Shown piece after piece: positions 1 to 10,210 of a stretch of DNA of 64,000 bases. The notes below the pieces were generated by a model, which was not told where the DNA came from, made no database searches, and was given only the letters and a program-made list of their open reading frames with translations. Both the position numbers and the translations under genes were made by a program. Position 1 is the stretch's first letter. Each line of letters starts with the position of its first letter. This stretch comes from Candidatus Cloacimonadota bacterium (GTDB taxonomy: Bacteria > Cloacimonadota > Cloacimonadia > Cloacimonadales > TCS61), in the NCBI GenBank assembly GCA_021734835.1, contig JAIPIH010000007.1:1-64000 (forward strand), in the 5' to 3' direction.

Positions 1-3000
1 CCAGCTGTCCTTTGAGGTTATATACTTCCAGACTTACATTACCTGTCTCTTTGATGGAATAAGCAATATTTGTTACAGGATTGAATGGATTTGGATAGTT
101 GTTATCAAGTTTGGTTGCTGCTATAATAACATTTCCTGCCTCATTTGGGCCTGTGTATGTGAAAGTAACTTCACTAATCTCAGCATTACCTTCATCATAT
201 ACAGCTTCAACGCCGGCAACATATTCAACACCATTTACTAGAGATTCAAGCTGATATTCGAGATTAGAAGTATTACCTTGAAGAATATCTTCAAGATATA
301 CATTATAACCTGTTAAATCACGTGAGGTTTGATTTAATGTAAAGAAATCTACATCTGGAACAGTGCTTTCAAGTCTAGCATTACCATCACCAAATTTTGC
401 TTGATATTTTGGTGCTTGAACTATTCCTTCAGTTGCTGCACCCATTATCCATAGATCCATCAAGAAGTCACCAATATCAGAAAGTGCCATACCTGAATAA
501 TCTGCTAAAGGTCCCCAATAAGACATTCCGTCAGGACCTACATTATCAGAATCCATACAAGGATAAGCATCTACAGCCGAATTACCCATTGGCTCCATAA
601 AGATGCCAACTAAGCCCGAGGCTGAAACTGAACCTAAATCAACTTCTAATTCCCAGTCATCGTTGACTGTAGTTACAAGTCCCGTTACCTCTTCTAATTC
701 TGTATAAGTATCCCAATCTACGATATGAATACTGTAATCCCAGGTACCAGTGATTCCCCAGGATGAATGACGGAAATCTACCATTTCAATTGTCACATCA
801 GAATATCCCGATACATCATAAACGACACCATATCCATTATCATAGGCTTGAAAATATGCGTTTTGCGGATTCCCGTCATGCTGTACAAGCTCAACAAGAG
901 CTCCACCACCTGGTGCTTCCCAAGTAAGAAGACCAGTAGCTTCATCAACCATTAAGTTTTGAACAGGATCTAATACAGTTGGAATGAAGGTCAGTGTAAG
1001 ATCAACTCCTGTAGTAGCATTACCTTCTGTTACAACTACATCTTCAGCAACAGCAGTCTCATATCCTGCGAGAGTTGCAGTCACATCATAAGTTCCTTCA
1101 TAAACAGTAATCATATAATCACCATTTGTGTCCGGATTTACAGTATTCCCACCAGCAGTAACTTCAACATCTTCTACATTACCTGTACCGCCATCAAGGG
1201 TAATTGTACCTTCGATTGAACCAGGATCTCCACCGGCAGTTCCGTAAACACCAACGTTATCTATTGTCCACCACCAGTCCCAACCGGGCTGAACTGAATG
1301 GAAACGAATATTCACATCTGCTTGACCAGCAGCCTCTGCTGTAATGTCAATGATCTCATGAGTTGCAGTTACATCTACACCTGCAAATTCCAGGACATTT
1401 GTCCAAGTTGCACCACCGTCAGATGTAACGTCTACATAGCAATAGTCATCAGCATCAATCGCATTAAAATCGTTATCAAACTGAATATTAACTGTAGAAT
1501 AAGCTGATAAATTTAAGGGTGATACTAATTCAATTGTACAATCAGTTGTTGTGCCTGAACCAGCCTCATCTGCATCAGCAGAACAAACATTACCTGATGA
1601 AGTAGGAGGCATATTATATGCATTTGGATAAGGTTGACTATATACTATCCATTCGCCTGCCCCGCTATTAATAATAGAGTTCCAGTTAACAAGTCCTGCT
1701 TCAAAATCATCAAAAAATATCTCGTCACCAGCACCGATCAGTACTGTATTGGAAGTAGCAATTCCACCATCACCTATTGCATTATAAGGTGTAACAGTAT
1801 AATAATAATAATCTGGACCTGGAATTGAATTGTCCGTCCACTCCACAACTTCACCAGTGATCTCAAATACAGTTCCATCATTTCTTTCTATATGGTAACC
1901 TAATATAGGTTCATTGAAAGCACCGCCGTTCAGTCCGGTTGTAGGATTTACCCAAGTAAGATAACCATTACCACCAACAGATTCTAAAACAAGATCTGTA
2001 ACCTCGGCTGGAACGTCTTCTCCAATCCAGGAAGATACAGAAACAGACAGTCCATCTCCAGCAGAATTAACTCCCATTACTGAATAAGAATAATCACCGG
2101 AAGAAGGAATAGCTACATCAGTATAAGTTCCAACCCCACCGATTGTTGGGCTAGTATCTGTGTAAATAAGATCTCCATCACGATATACCTGCATTTCATC
2201 AAGTTCTGTTAAAGGATCACCACTTACAGTTAGATCAGGGCATACCCAATCTATCACAGCTTCAAGAGCGCCGCCTGCATCTGGAGTTAATACTACATCG
2301 GTAGGAGCTCCCGGTGCTGCGGGATCAGCGGTTACGGCTAGTTCATATACACCAATAAGATTTGGATCTTGTTGAATATTTGTAAGCATTGCAAAAATAC
2401 CGTCATCAGTGATATAAGTAGCCAAACCTCCGGCGATACTACCAGCTATAAATCCAGGGATCTCTGATGCATCATGCATTACACCTGTCAATGTTTGTGA
2501 AGCGATATCAAACTGATGCAATTCACAGCCACTGCCAATTTGAAAGTGGAGCCATAAATAAGGACCACCGTCTGTCCATTCATCGTAAGCTGAACCATAG
2601 CAGGACTCAGCAATACCAGCAATATTTGCATAGATCTGAGATCCATCCATAGCGATAGCACCCAATTCTGCCCAGTTTCCTACCCAGAATCCGCCATTGC
2701 CACCATCCAACAATGGATCATAAGCAATATGACGTACTCCTGTCAAGCCAGCACAAGTCACAGGAATAGTTCCAATTAAAGTTTCATTAGCCAGATCCAT
2801 GATATAAATAGACATACTTGAAGGACTTCCATAAAAGTAAGTACCATCGTAAGCCATATCTCTTATGTTCGTCGCACCGGCAATCGTAAAATCTTCCAGA
2901 TAAGTTCCATCCATTTCATAACGTGAGAAAACACCCGCATTCCAGGTTGTCGTGTAAATATTCACATTATCTGTTTCAACTCCTGGCATAGCTGCAGCTG

Positions 3001-3163
3001 AAGCATTGAAAGAGTATAGAATATCCCACGTTTCTCTGTTTTGAGTTGTAGCACCTGTAATATTTGCTGTAGGTGATAATTCAAATGAAGGTGTTTGTAC
3101 TTTGTCGGCAAAGAGGCCAACAAAGACTGTTAAAGCTAAAATAACCACAAATAATTTTTTCAT
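1..3163 (-). CDS. Large secreted multidomain protein (fibronectin-III-like and carboxypeptidase-regulatory-like repeats) with start of a C-terminal sorting domain; 3' end truncated by window edge
   Basis: Manual reverse-strand translation from ATG at 3163: MKKLFVVILALTVFVGLFADKVQTPSFELSPTANITGATTQN... open to base 1; Fn3-like repeats, SIEGTITLDGGTGNVEDVEVTAGG repeat, and ...LDNNYPNPFNPVTNIAYSIKETGNVSLEVYNLKGQL at window start. Absent from ORF track because it is open at the edge. Confidence 0.85.
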   Translation of the reverse strand, partial: MKKLFVVILALTVFVGLFADKVQTPSFELSPTANITGATTQNRETWDILYSFNASAAAMPGVETDNVNIYTTTWNAGVFSRYEMDGTYLEDFTIAGATNIRDMAYDGTYFYGSPSSMSIYIMDLANETLIGTIPVTCAGLTGVRHIAYDPLLDGGNGGFWVGNWAELGAIAMDGSQIYANIAGIAESCYGSAYDEWTDGGPYLWLHFQIGSGCELHQFDIASQTLTGVMHDASEIPGFIAGSIAGGLATYITDDGIFAMLTNIQQDPNLIGVYELAVTADPAAPGAPTDVVLTPDAGGALEAVIDWVCPDLTVSGDPLTELDEMQVYRDGDLIYTDTSPTIGGVGTYTDVAIPSSGDYSYSVMGVNSAGDGLSVSVSSWIGEDVPAEVTDLVLESVGGNGYLTWVNPTTGLNGGAFNEPILGYHIERNDGTVFEITGEVVEWTDNSIPGPDYYYYTVTPYNAIGDGGIATSNTVLIGAGDEIFFDDFEAGLVNWNSIINSGAGEWIVYSQPYPNAYNMPPTSSGNVCSADADEAGSGTTTDCTIELVSPLNLSAYSTVNIQFDNDFNAIDADDYCYVDVTSDGGATWTNVLEFAGVDVTATHEIIDITAEAAGQADVNIRFHSVQPGWDWWWTIDNVGVYGTAGGDPGSIEGTITLDGGTGNVEDVEVTAGGNTVNPDTNGDYMITVYEGTYDVTATLAGYETAVAEDVVVTEGNATTGVDLTLTFIPTVLDPVQNLMVDEATGLLTWEAPGGGALVELVQHDGNPQNAYFQAYDNGYGVVYDVSGYSDVTIEMVDFRHSSWGITGTWDYSIHIVDWDTYTELEEVTGLVTTVNDDWELEVDLGSVSASGLVGIFMEPMGNSAVDAYPCMDSDNVGPDGMSYWGPLADYSGMALSDIGDFLMDLWIMGAATEGIVQAPKYQAKFGDGNARLESTVPDVDFFTLNQTSRDLTGYNVYLEDILQGNTSNLEYQLESLVNGVEYVAGVEAVYDEGNAEISEVTFTYTGPNEAGNVIIAATKLDNNYPNPFNPVTNIAYSIKETGNVSLEVYNLKGQL

Positions 3164-3408
3164 TTTTTCTCCTCAAGATTAAATTAGAATTTAATTTTAT
3201 TAACATACTAATATTAATAAATAGCCATAATTACGATATTAACACAGAATACATAAGCAATAAATTTTCGAAATTAACACTTCAATTATTAAACATTAAA
3301 GATCAATGCTGAGTTTCTTTGTCGCCATTTACAAAAAAACTTTATTATTTTGTCAAACACTTTTTATGTAAAATTCTATAATCAAAAGAGCAACAAAAAA
3401 ACATAATT

Positions 3409-3702
3409 TTACAGATCATCGCTTTCTTTGAAAATAAAGATCTCTTCTCCCTCTTTTTTCATACCGATCTCCCTTGCTTTCTTTTCCCAAGTAGCCTTAT
3501 CCTTTTCTAGTTTTTGATTTTCAACCTTTAGTCTTTCATTTTCTTGTAATAAAGTGTCTATATCCTTTTGCAGTGATGCAAGTTTATGTTTGATCTTATA
3601 AGTTTGATAAAAACTAGCACTATCAAAAAAGAGAATATAAAGAACTAAGATCAATATGATCACATATACAAATGACTTCTTTGAAAATTTTAGTTTATTC
3701 AT
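3409..3702 (-). CDS. FtsB/DivIC-like septum formation initiator
   Basis: 97 aa, single N-terminal TM followed by coiled coil (LQKDIDTLLQENERLKVENQKLEKDK). Confidence 0.7.
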   Translation of the reverse strand: MNKLKFSKKSFVYVIILILVLYILFFDSASFYQTYKIKHKLASLQKDIDTLLQENERLKVENQKLEKDKATWEKKAREIGMKKEGEEIFIFKESDDL

Positions 3703-4330
3703 AATTTAAAGTAATTACCTTTTCCTTACTAAAATCATTATCCTCAAGTTCTACCGAATTGGAATTATTATGACAGTGATTATTTATTAATCTCAAAAAA
3801 TCCTCCACCGGTTTTATAGGATAATTAAGAACACTGGTTTTATAATGCATAGGAAAAATTATTTTCGGATTAAGTTTTTCCATTAATTTTTTCGCTGTTG
3901 CTGCATCAATAGTGAAATGACCGCCGACAGGAATAAATAGCAGATCAATTTTGCCAATTTGTTTTATCTGATCATCTGACAACATGTGTCCAAGATCACC
4001 ACAATGAAGCATATTTTTGCCGTTGATAGTAAATTTCATCAAGAGGTTATTACCACGCTCGCTACCTTCCGATTCATCATGAAAAGTTGGATACATATCG
4101 ATGTCGATTCCTTTAACGTTGAAATGTCCAGATGTTTTGATAATTTTTGGTGATCCGCTGATCAAATCGAAATTATTATGGTCGTAATGATCATGTGAGC
4201 TGAGAATTATGTCAGCTCTCTCATTTGTCGGCATATTGTAGCCAATATCAGCAAAAGGATCAGTAATTATTTTAATATCCTCACCTGTTATCTTCCACAT
4301 ACTATGTCCGAACCACCTTATTTGTACCAT
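3695..4330 (-). CDS. Metallo-beta-lactamase fold hydrolase (UPF0173-like)
   Basis: SSHDHYDH motif, HCGDLGH, FPMHYKT. Confidence 0.8.
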   Translation of the reverse strand: MVQIRWFGHSMWKITGEDIKIITDPFADIGYNMPTNERADIILSSHDHYDHNNFDLISGSPKIIKTSGHFNVKGIDIDMYPTFHDESEGSERGNNLLMKFTINGKNMLHCGDLGHMLSDDQIKQIGKIDLLFIPVGGHFTIDAATAKKLMEKLNPKIIFPMHYKTSVLNYPIKPVEDFLRLINNHCHNNSNSVELEDNDFSKEKVITLNYE

Positions 4331-4391
4331 AATTTGCTCCTTCTGATACCTATAATATAGAGTTAAAACTGCAATGCAAGTAAAAAATTGA

Positions 4392-5504
4392 TTATTTAAT
4401 AAGAAATTTTGCCAGAAAGCTCTTATGAATGTAGATAGCTTGATAAGGGCACATTTCGTGACAACACATACATTTAATACATTTATCGTAATCTATCACA
4501 GGATGATCAGCTCCTACCTTTAGTTCCATCACATACATTGGACAACTTTCAACGCATATATTGCATTGCCTGCATTTATCATTAAAATCAGGATAGTAGT
4601 TAAAATACTTTTTGAAAATTCTCATTAAAAATTTTGGTGTGTATTTTACTATTGTAACATATAATCCAATTTTTTTAATTTTTACTTTTGGAAATTTAAA
4701 TCCCTGCCATTGTTGGTCAATATCTATTTCAGTAGGATCAATACCATCAATTTTTAACGCCGATATAACATAATCCAATTTATCTGGTTTAAATCCCAAC
4801 ATTTTTGAGGCAATATAATCGAGAGCTGAAGCAGATCCGGAAGCCATTACAATACCAAAATTTCTGGGATTACCTGCAGATGGACCATCTCCTTCCATTC
4901 CCACAATTCCATCGAGAATATTAAAATTGATCCTGTCTTTAACAATTGAATAAAGTTCTGTAATCACAGTTGTAAATTTCTTTTGATCAGGATAACTCTT
5001 GTGATAATCTGATTTTTTTAATCCCGGTATTACACCATACAAATTTTTAATAGCTCCTGTATAGGACATCAAACTATGAGTTTTATATTTACATAGATTT
5101 ACTACCGCATCAACATCCCAAAGATATTGTGAAATAGGAAATTCCATAGTTGCAGATTTCTTTTTGTTTATATTGCCTTTAGTAAAGTTAACAAGAGTTA
5201 CATTATGTTTTTCGGCAATTTGTTTCATGCCTGTTTTATCCCAGACATGATCAACAAGCGTCGAACCGCCCGGACTGTCGCCAAGTATTACATCTTTTCC
5301 GATTTCCTTTAGATAAGTAACAACTACATCAACTATTACGGGATTAGTAGTAACTGCTCTATCTGGAGTGAAAGCACCTAACAAGTTAGGTTTGAGCAGA
5401 ATTGTCTTTTTACCTGCCAGTGCATCTTTCAATGGTAGTTTTTTTACAAATCTGTATATTTCATCGAAATCGTAAGTTGCTATTTTTTTAATATGTACTT
5501 TCAT
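4392..5504 (-). CDS. DUF362 family protein with C-terminal 2x[4Fe-4S] ferredoxin domain
   Basis: LLKPNLLG...GDSPGG pattern; CRQCNICVESCP and CIKCMCCHEMCP clusters. Confidence 0.8.
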   Translation of the reverse strand: MKVHIKKIATYDFDEIYRFVKKLPLKDALAGKKTILLKPNLLGAFTPDRAVTTNPVIVDVVVTYLKEIGKDVILGDSPGGSTLVDHVWDKTGMKQIAEKHNVTLVNFTKGNINKKKSATMEFPISQYLWDVDAVVNLCKYKTHSLMSYTGAIKNLYGVIPGLKKSDYHKSYPDQKKFTTVITELYSIVKDRINFNILDGIVGMEGDGPSAGNPRNFGIVMASGSASALDYIASKMLGFKPDKLDYVISALKIDGIDPTEIDIDQQWQGFKFPKVKIKKIGLYVTIVKYTPKFLMRIFKKYFNYYPDFNDKCRQCNICVESCPMYVMELKVGADHPVIDYDKCIKCMCCHEMCPYQAIYIHKSFLAKFLIK

Positions 5505-6655
5505 TATTTAAACTGCTCCATACTTGAAAAATCACGATACGGATCAAAGCTTTTTAACATTCTTTCATCATCTTCAGTTAATTCATCAGTTACGATCCTG
5601 GAAATCAATTCTCCCAGCCCGGGACCCAACATATATCCCTGCCCGCACATTCCAACTGCGTTGATCAAATTTGGAATTTCTGATGTTTTGCCGACTATCG
5701 GGAAACCGTCTGGTGTCATAGGATATTGACCCCGCCACGTTCTACGAACCTTTAAAAAAGCAAGTCTGGGATAAAGTTCCACCATCCTTTTTGCAACCTG
5801 AGGTAGGAATACGGATGTTGAATCACAGTCAGTACCTAAATTAGAAGGAGATGGTGTGATGCAGAAAATCACCTGTCCTTCATGATTTTGATAAAAATAA
5901 TAATTTGCCGAGCCTTTAATAGGTCTCATATCAACGACCATCGGTTTGAAAAAATTTTTTACAGGTTCCGTTATAGCTCCTTCATGACTATCAGGAGTTA
6001 CCTGGAGATCAATTCCAACCATTTTTCCAAGTTCTCTTGCATTATTTCCTGAGGCGTTAATTATGGTGTTAGTAGAGTATTCTCCTTTATTTGTAATTAT
6101 TTTTGAGATCTTATTTTTTTCTAATTTAATATCAATTACACGCTCATTGAATTGAAATTGAACACCGTAGTGAAGACACTTGAAGTAGAAAGCATTTATA
6201 GCTAGAAGCGGAGAAGCAGAGCCATCGTCAGGTGAATATGTGGAGCCGCAAAGTCCTTCCGAATTTATCCCGGGTACTAATTTTTGATATTCTTGAGCAG
6301 ATATCCACTTAATATTCAAACCGAATGAATGCTGAATTTTCATAAGATCCTTTAGGTTCCTTTCATCTTCACTATTATAAGCAGGAAAGCTATAACCATT
6401 TTTCATCCAGCCAATATCATCTCCATGTTTGTCTTTCCAGGTAGAAAAAATCTCGATACTGCGTTGTGATACTCTTATTTTTCCAAAATCGGAATGAGTA
6501 GCTCTAATTCCTCCGATCGCTTTTTTATTATTCCCCTGCCCCGGTGAAGATTCAGCATCAATAACTAGTACTTTTAAATTCTTTTCAGCCAAGGCTAAGG
6601 CAGTTGGTATACCAATAGAACCGGCACCAATGATGATGATATCATAGATTTTCAT
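5504..6655 (-). CDS. FAD-dependent oxidoreductase (DAO family; HcnC / glycine-, proline- or hydroxyproline-dehydrogenase beta-subunit like)
   Basis: N-terminal IIIGAGSIGIPTALALAEKNLKVLVID Rossmann motif; C-terminal RTWRGQYPMTPDGFPIVG...CGQGYMLGPGLGEL. Confidence 0.8.
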   Translation of the reverse strand: MKIYDIIIIGAGSIGIPTALALAEKNLKVLVIDAESSPGQGNNKKAIGGIRATHSDFGKIRVSQRSIEIFSTWKDKHGDDIGWMKNGYSFPAYNSEDERNLKDLMKIQHSFGLNIKWISAQEYQKLVPGINSEGLCGSTYSPDDGSASPLLAINAFYFKCLHYGVQFQFNERVIDIKLEKNKISKIITNKGEYSTNTIINASGNNARELGKMVGIDLQVTPDSHEGAITEPVKNFFKPMVVDMRPIKGSANYYFYQNHEGQVIFCITPSPSNLGTDCDSTSVFLPQVAKRMVELYPRLAFLKVRRTWRGQYPMTPDGFPIVGKTSEIPNLINAVGMCGQGYMLGPGLGELISRIVTDELTEDDERMLKSFDPYRDFSSMEQFK

Positions 6656-8715
6656 TTCTTTCCTCCTTTAGCAAAAATACCTAAAGGAACTTCCACGAAA
6701 ATCGGTCTCCTTGTGTTCTCAACAATTTCATCAGGCTCTATCCCTTCTTGTTTAAATATCTGTTTGATCAGGCTATCACAACTCTTTGCACCGCAGGGTC
6801 CCATCCCAGCTCTGGTAATAGCCTTTATCTGGTTTAGGTCAGTAATCCCCTTTGCGATCAATTTGCGAATTTCTTCTTCTGTAACTCTCTCGCATAAACA
6901 TACCATTTTAGACTCAGAAATTATTGCTTCTTCTTTCCTGACCGGTCGGGAAACTTCCGATTTCTGAACACGGAATGAAACAATTTTTTTTGCTAAGACT
7001 TTCGGTACAATTAATTTGATCAATTGAGTCTTATTAGATTTTATCTCCAAGACGTTATTTATTCTGAAGTAACCCAATTCATTTCCTTCAATATCAACAC
7101 ACAAAGCAGTATCACCGGCATCAACGTTGTAATTTGATAATTCATATGGAAGTGTTATTTTAGGAAATTCCTGGTTTTCCCTATAATCAACAAGTGTTAT
7201 GGCTAATCCAGGACATATCGTTACACATTTTCCACAGCCGATACATTTTCCTTTATAAACCGGCAGATCCATAAGAGGATCATTTTCCATATTGATAGAA
7301 TTGGTTGGACAAATAGTGCTGCAGGGATTACAAGGAATTTCTTGCAGGCAGTGAATAATTGGGAAAACACCTTCTTCCTGGTCAAGAATTTTGTAATTAT
7401 ATTTTCTACCAGCTTCCTTTTTTAAAATTTCAGCTTTCTGATACCAATTTTCTGGAATGTCATCAATATCAGGATTAATTTCTTTAGCAACTTTAACTCC
7501 GGCAATTTTACCATTGAACATAGCAGAAGATGCCTCAGCAATTTCTTTAGCGTCTCCTGCAGAAAAAACTTTTATCCCGGCATTTTTTGCCTCTTCAGCA
7601 AATTCACTTACACTTTCTAACCCAACTGCGATCAATAAAGTATCGCACTTAATAGTTTTCTCTGTCCCCTGCTTAGGTTTAAAATTTTTATCTACTTCTG
7701 CGATAGTAACTGATTCTACAGATTCATCACCATTTGCCTGCGCAACTGTATGCGAAGTAAAGATCGGAACGCCCAATCTTGCTAGTTTATCAGCGTGAAC
7801 TTTATAACCACCACAGCTAGGCATTACTTCGACCAGGCCAACAACATCAATACCGGCTTGCAGTGCATGATAACCAGCAATCAGACCTACATTCCCTCCA
7901 CCAACGATGAAAAGCCTTTTAGCAGGACTTACAAGATCCCGATTCACAAGAGTTTGAAATGCCCCAGCCCCATATATCCCAGCTAATGAATTGCCCTTGA
8001 AACTCAAAAATTTTTCTCTTGCTCCGGCTGTATTCAAAATAATTTGAGGTTTTATTAATTTATAGATATTATTTTTCAAAACACCTACTTTTTTATCTTT
8101 ATAAACATAAAGGGCGGTGCTGTTTGGCCAAACCTCAATATTATCTTTTTCTTCAACAAGTTTAGCCAGCTTCCTGCCAATATCATTTCCTCTTGTACCG
8201 GCAAATGAATCTTCAACAGAGCCAAAAAATTTATGCGTTTGAAGTACTAGTTTACCACCAAGTTGAATTTTATCATCAACGATAAGAGTATTAATGTTAT
8301 GATTACCAAGTTGAATCGCAGCAGATAGTCCGGCCGGTCCTCCACCAATGATCAAAACGTCAAATTCCAATTCTTCGACTTCATTTATGATGTGCTTAGT
8401 AGTCTCCGGAAGCACTGGTAATCCTTCAATACTACTGACCTGCATGCCTGCTTTTACAGTAGTCATACATGATTTCAAAGAAACTCCGTCTACCATCACA
8501 GAGCATTTTGCACATTGTCCATTAGCACAGAAAATTCCCTGTGCACTTTTATCTTTAGGATGGTGACCGAATATTTTTATGTCATGTGCAAAAAGAGCTG
8601 ATGATATTACCTCCCCCTTTTTTGCACTCAGCTGTTTACCATTCCAATAGAAAAATATTTTTTCACTATGCTTTATAGGTAGAATAGGATGTTTAACAAT
8701 ACGATTATTACTCAT
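6652..8715 (-). CDS. FAD/NAD-dependent oxidoreductase, HcnA-HcnB-like fusion with N-terminal 2Fe-2S, [4Fe-4S] and C-terminal BFD-like domains
   Basis: CANGQCAKCSVMVDG; IIGGGPAGLSAAIQL; CIGCGKCVTICP; CLCERVTEEEI...AGMGPCGAKSC. Confidence 0.82.
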   Translation of the reverse strand: MSNNRIVKHPILPIKHSEKIFFYWNGKQLSAKKGEVISSALFAHDIKIFGHHPKDKSAQGIFCANGQCAKCSVMVDGVSLKSCMTTVKAGMQVSSIEGLPVLPETTKHIINEVEELEFDVLIIGGGPAGLSAAIQLGNHNINTLIVDDKIQLGGKLVLQTHKFFGSVEDSFAGTRGNDIGRKLAKLVEEKDNIEVWPNSTALYVYKDKKVGVLKNNIYKLIKPQIILNTAGAREKFLSFKGNSLAGIYGAGAFQTLVNRDLVSPAKRLFIVGGGNVGLIAGYHALQAGIDVVGLVEVMPSCGGYKVHADKLARLGVPIFTSHTVAQANGDESVESVTIAEVDKNFKPKQGTEKTIKCDTLLIAVGLESVSEFAEEAKNAGIKVFSAGDAKEIAEASSAMFNGKIAGVKVAKEINPDIDDIPENWYQKAEILKKEAGRKYNYKILDQEEGVFPIIHCLQEIPCNPCSTICPTNSINMENDPLMDLPVYKGKCIGCGKCVTICPGLAITLVDYRENQEFPKITLPYELSNYNVDAGDTALCVDIEGNELGYFRINNVLEIKSNKTQLIKLIVPKVLAKKIVSFRVQKSEVSRPVRKEEAIISESKMVCLCERVTEEEIRKLIAKGITDLNQIKAITRAGMGPCGAKSCDSLIKQIFKQEGIEPDEIVENTRRPIFVEVPLGIFAKGGKK

Positions 8716-9056
8716 CTATTACTCCAAAATGATATTTTTCATTTCCAAAAAAAAGTTTTAGATGGAATGTCAAGCAAAAGGTTTAAACTGAATTTCGGAT
8801 TTTTAACATTAAAATTTTCCTCTTGACATCGAATTGTATTATTAACTTATTTCGATTTAATGATAGAGAATTATTTTGTACTCAATAAAATATTATTTTT
8901 TAGTGACTCTAAGTTTCTACTGGAGCACTTTAGTAAGAAATTTATTCATTTTAACTTTCAAGGTAAGAAAATGTGACCAACACTATCGAAAAGAAATCTT
9001 TGTGTGCTAATTTCATATTATGGATAAAAGTGTTAACTTAACAAAAAGGAGAAGCA

Positions 9057-10142
9057 ATGAAAAAATTATTTTGGGTTTTATTAGCAATCTCAACAATTCT
9101 GCTAATCGCAGGTTGTGGTGGAGCAGAAAAAGGTAAGAAATTGAAGGCCGGCTTTGTCTATGTTGGTCCGGTGGGCGATGCAGGTTGGACTAAATCACAC
9201 GATGATGGACGTTTAGCTATGGAAGAACTTGATTTTATGGATAAATCAACTTATGTAGAAAATGTTCCTGAAGGTGCAGAAGCTACAAGAGTGATCACAG
9301 AATTAGCTGAGTCCGGATGCGACATGATATTTACAACATCATTTGGTTATATGGATCCGACAATGGAAGTTGCAGCGAATTATCCAGATGTTAAATTCTT
9401 TCATGCAACCGGCTATAAAACTGCACCAAATGCCACAAATTACATGGGTAAAATGTATCAGTCTAAATATCTTGCTGGTATAGTTGCTGGCAAAATGTCA
9501 AAATCAGGTAAACTTGGCTATGTAGCACCATTCCCAATTCCCGAAGTTGTAAGACTTATCAATGCCTTTACACTTGGTGCCCGCAGTGTAAATCCTAATG
9601 CAACAGTGCAGGTATTATGGACTAATTCATGGTTTGATCCAGTTCATGAAAAAGAAGCTGCCAATACAATGATCGCCGATGGTTGCGATATCATTACTCA
9701 GGGTACAGATTCAGCAGGTCCTCAAGAAGCAGCTGAAGCAGCAGGTGTTTACTCAATCGGTTATGATAGTGATATGAGCATGTTTGCACCAAAGGCACAT
9801 CTCACTGCTCCGGTCTGGCATTGGGGCGTTTATTACAGAGATGTAGCTCAAAAGGTACATGACGGTACCTGGACAAATGAACCAATCTGGTGGGATATGG
9901 GAACCGGGATTACCGGATTATCTCCCTATAATGACGTTGTTCCGCAAGAAGTTCGGGATCTGGTAGAAAAATCTAAAGAAGAAATTCTTAAAAACGATTT
10001 CATTTTTACAGGTCCACTTTATGACAATGGTGGTATGCTAAAAGTCAAAGAAGGCGTTGCCTTAACTGATGGAGAAAAGCTTAGTATTCAATGGTTTGTA
10101 AAGGGAGTTAACGGTAAGATCCCAAAAGCTAAACAAGAATAA
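9057..10142 (+). CDS. BMP-family (BmpA/PnrA-like) ABC transporter substrate-binding lipoprotein
   Basis: Lipobox LLIAGCGG; FVYVGPVGDAGWTKSHDDGR; ABC ATPase and two permeases downstream. Confidence 0.88.
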   Translation: MKKLFWVLLAISTILLIAGCGGAEKGKKLKAGFVYVGPVGDAGWTKSHDDGRLAMEELDFMDKSTYVENVPEGAEATRVITELAESGCDMIFTTSFGYMDPTMEVAANYPDVKFFHATGYKTAPNATNYMGKMYQSKYLAGIVAGKMSKSGKLGYVAPFPIPEVVRLINAFTLGARSVNPNATVQVLWTNSWFDPVHEKEAANTMIADGCDIITQGTDSAGPQEAAEAAGVYSIGYDSDMSMFAPKAHLTAPVWHWGVYYRDVAQKVHDGTWTNEPIWWDMGTGITGLSPYNDVVPQEVRDLVEKSKEEILKNDFIFTGPLYDNGGMLKVKEGVALTDGEKLSIQWFVKGVNGKIPKAKQE

Positions 10143-10152
10143 ATGCATTTGT

Positions 10153-10189
10153 CAAGAGACTGACGGCATCGTCAGTCTCTTGCTGTTTT
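10153..10189 (+). terminator. Intercistronic terminator/attenuator hairpin between binding-protein and ATPase genes
   Basis: CAAGAGACTGAC-GGCATC-GTCAGTCTCTTG perfect 12-bp stem followed by CTGTTTTA. Confidence 0.65.
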
Positions 10190-10210
10190 AATTAAAGGAA
10201 GGAGATCAAA

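Noticed and set aside
397-2652. Plus-strand ORFs 397..600, 767..955, 1298..1507, 1634..1828, 2467..2652
   Set aside because: All antisense to the continuous coding frame 1..3163 minus; low-complexity translations, no RBS
8973-9041. GTG-start short ORF VTNTIEKKSLCANFILWIKVLT before the BMP gene, superficially like KRLSC..FL
   Set aside because: Only loose resemblance to RRLSCIFL, no matching codons or C-terminal placement; treated as chance
8716-9056. Purine-type riboswitch upstream of the importer or ssnA
   Set aside because: Looked for a conserved purine-riboswitch core (P1-flanked TATA...GGATATGG...) in the 8716-9056 and 13739-13999 gaps by eye and did not find one; a covariance-model scan would be decisive
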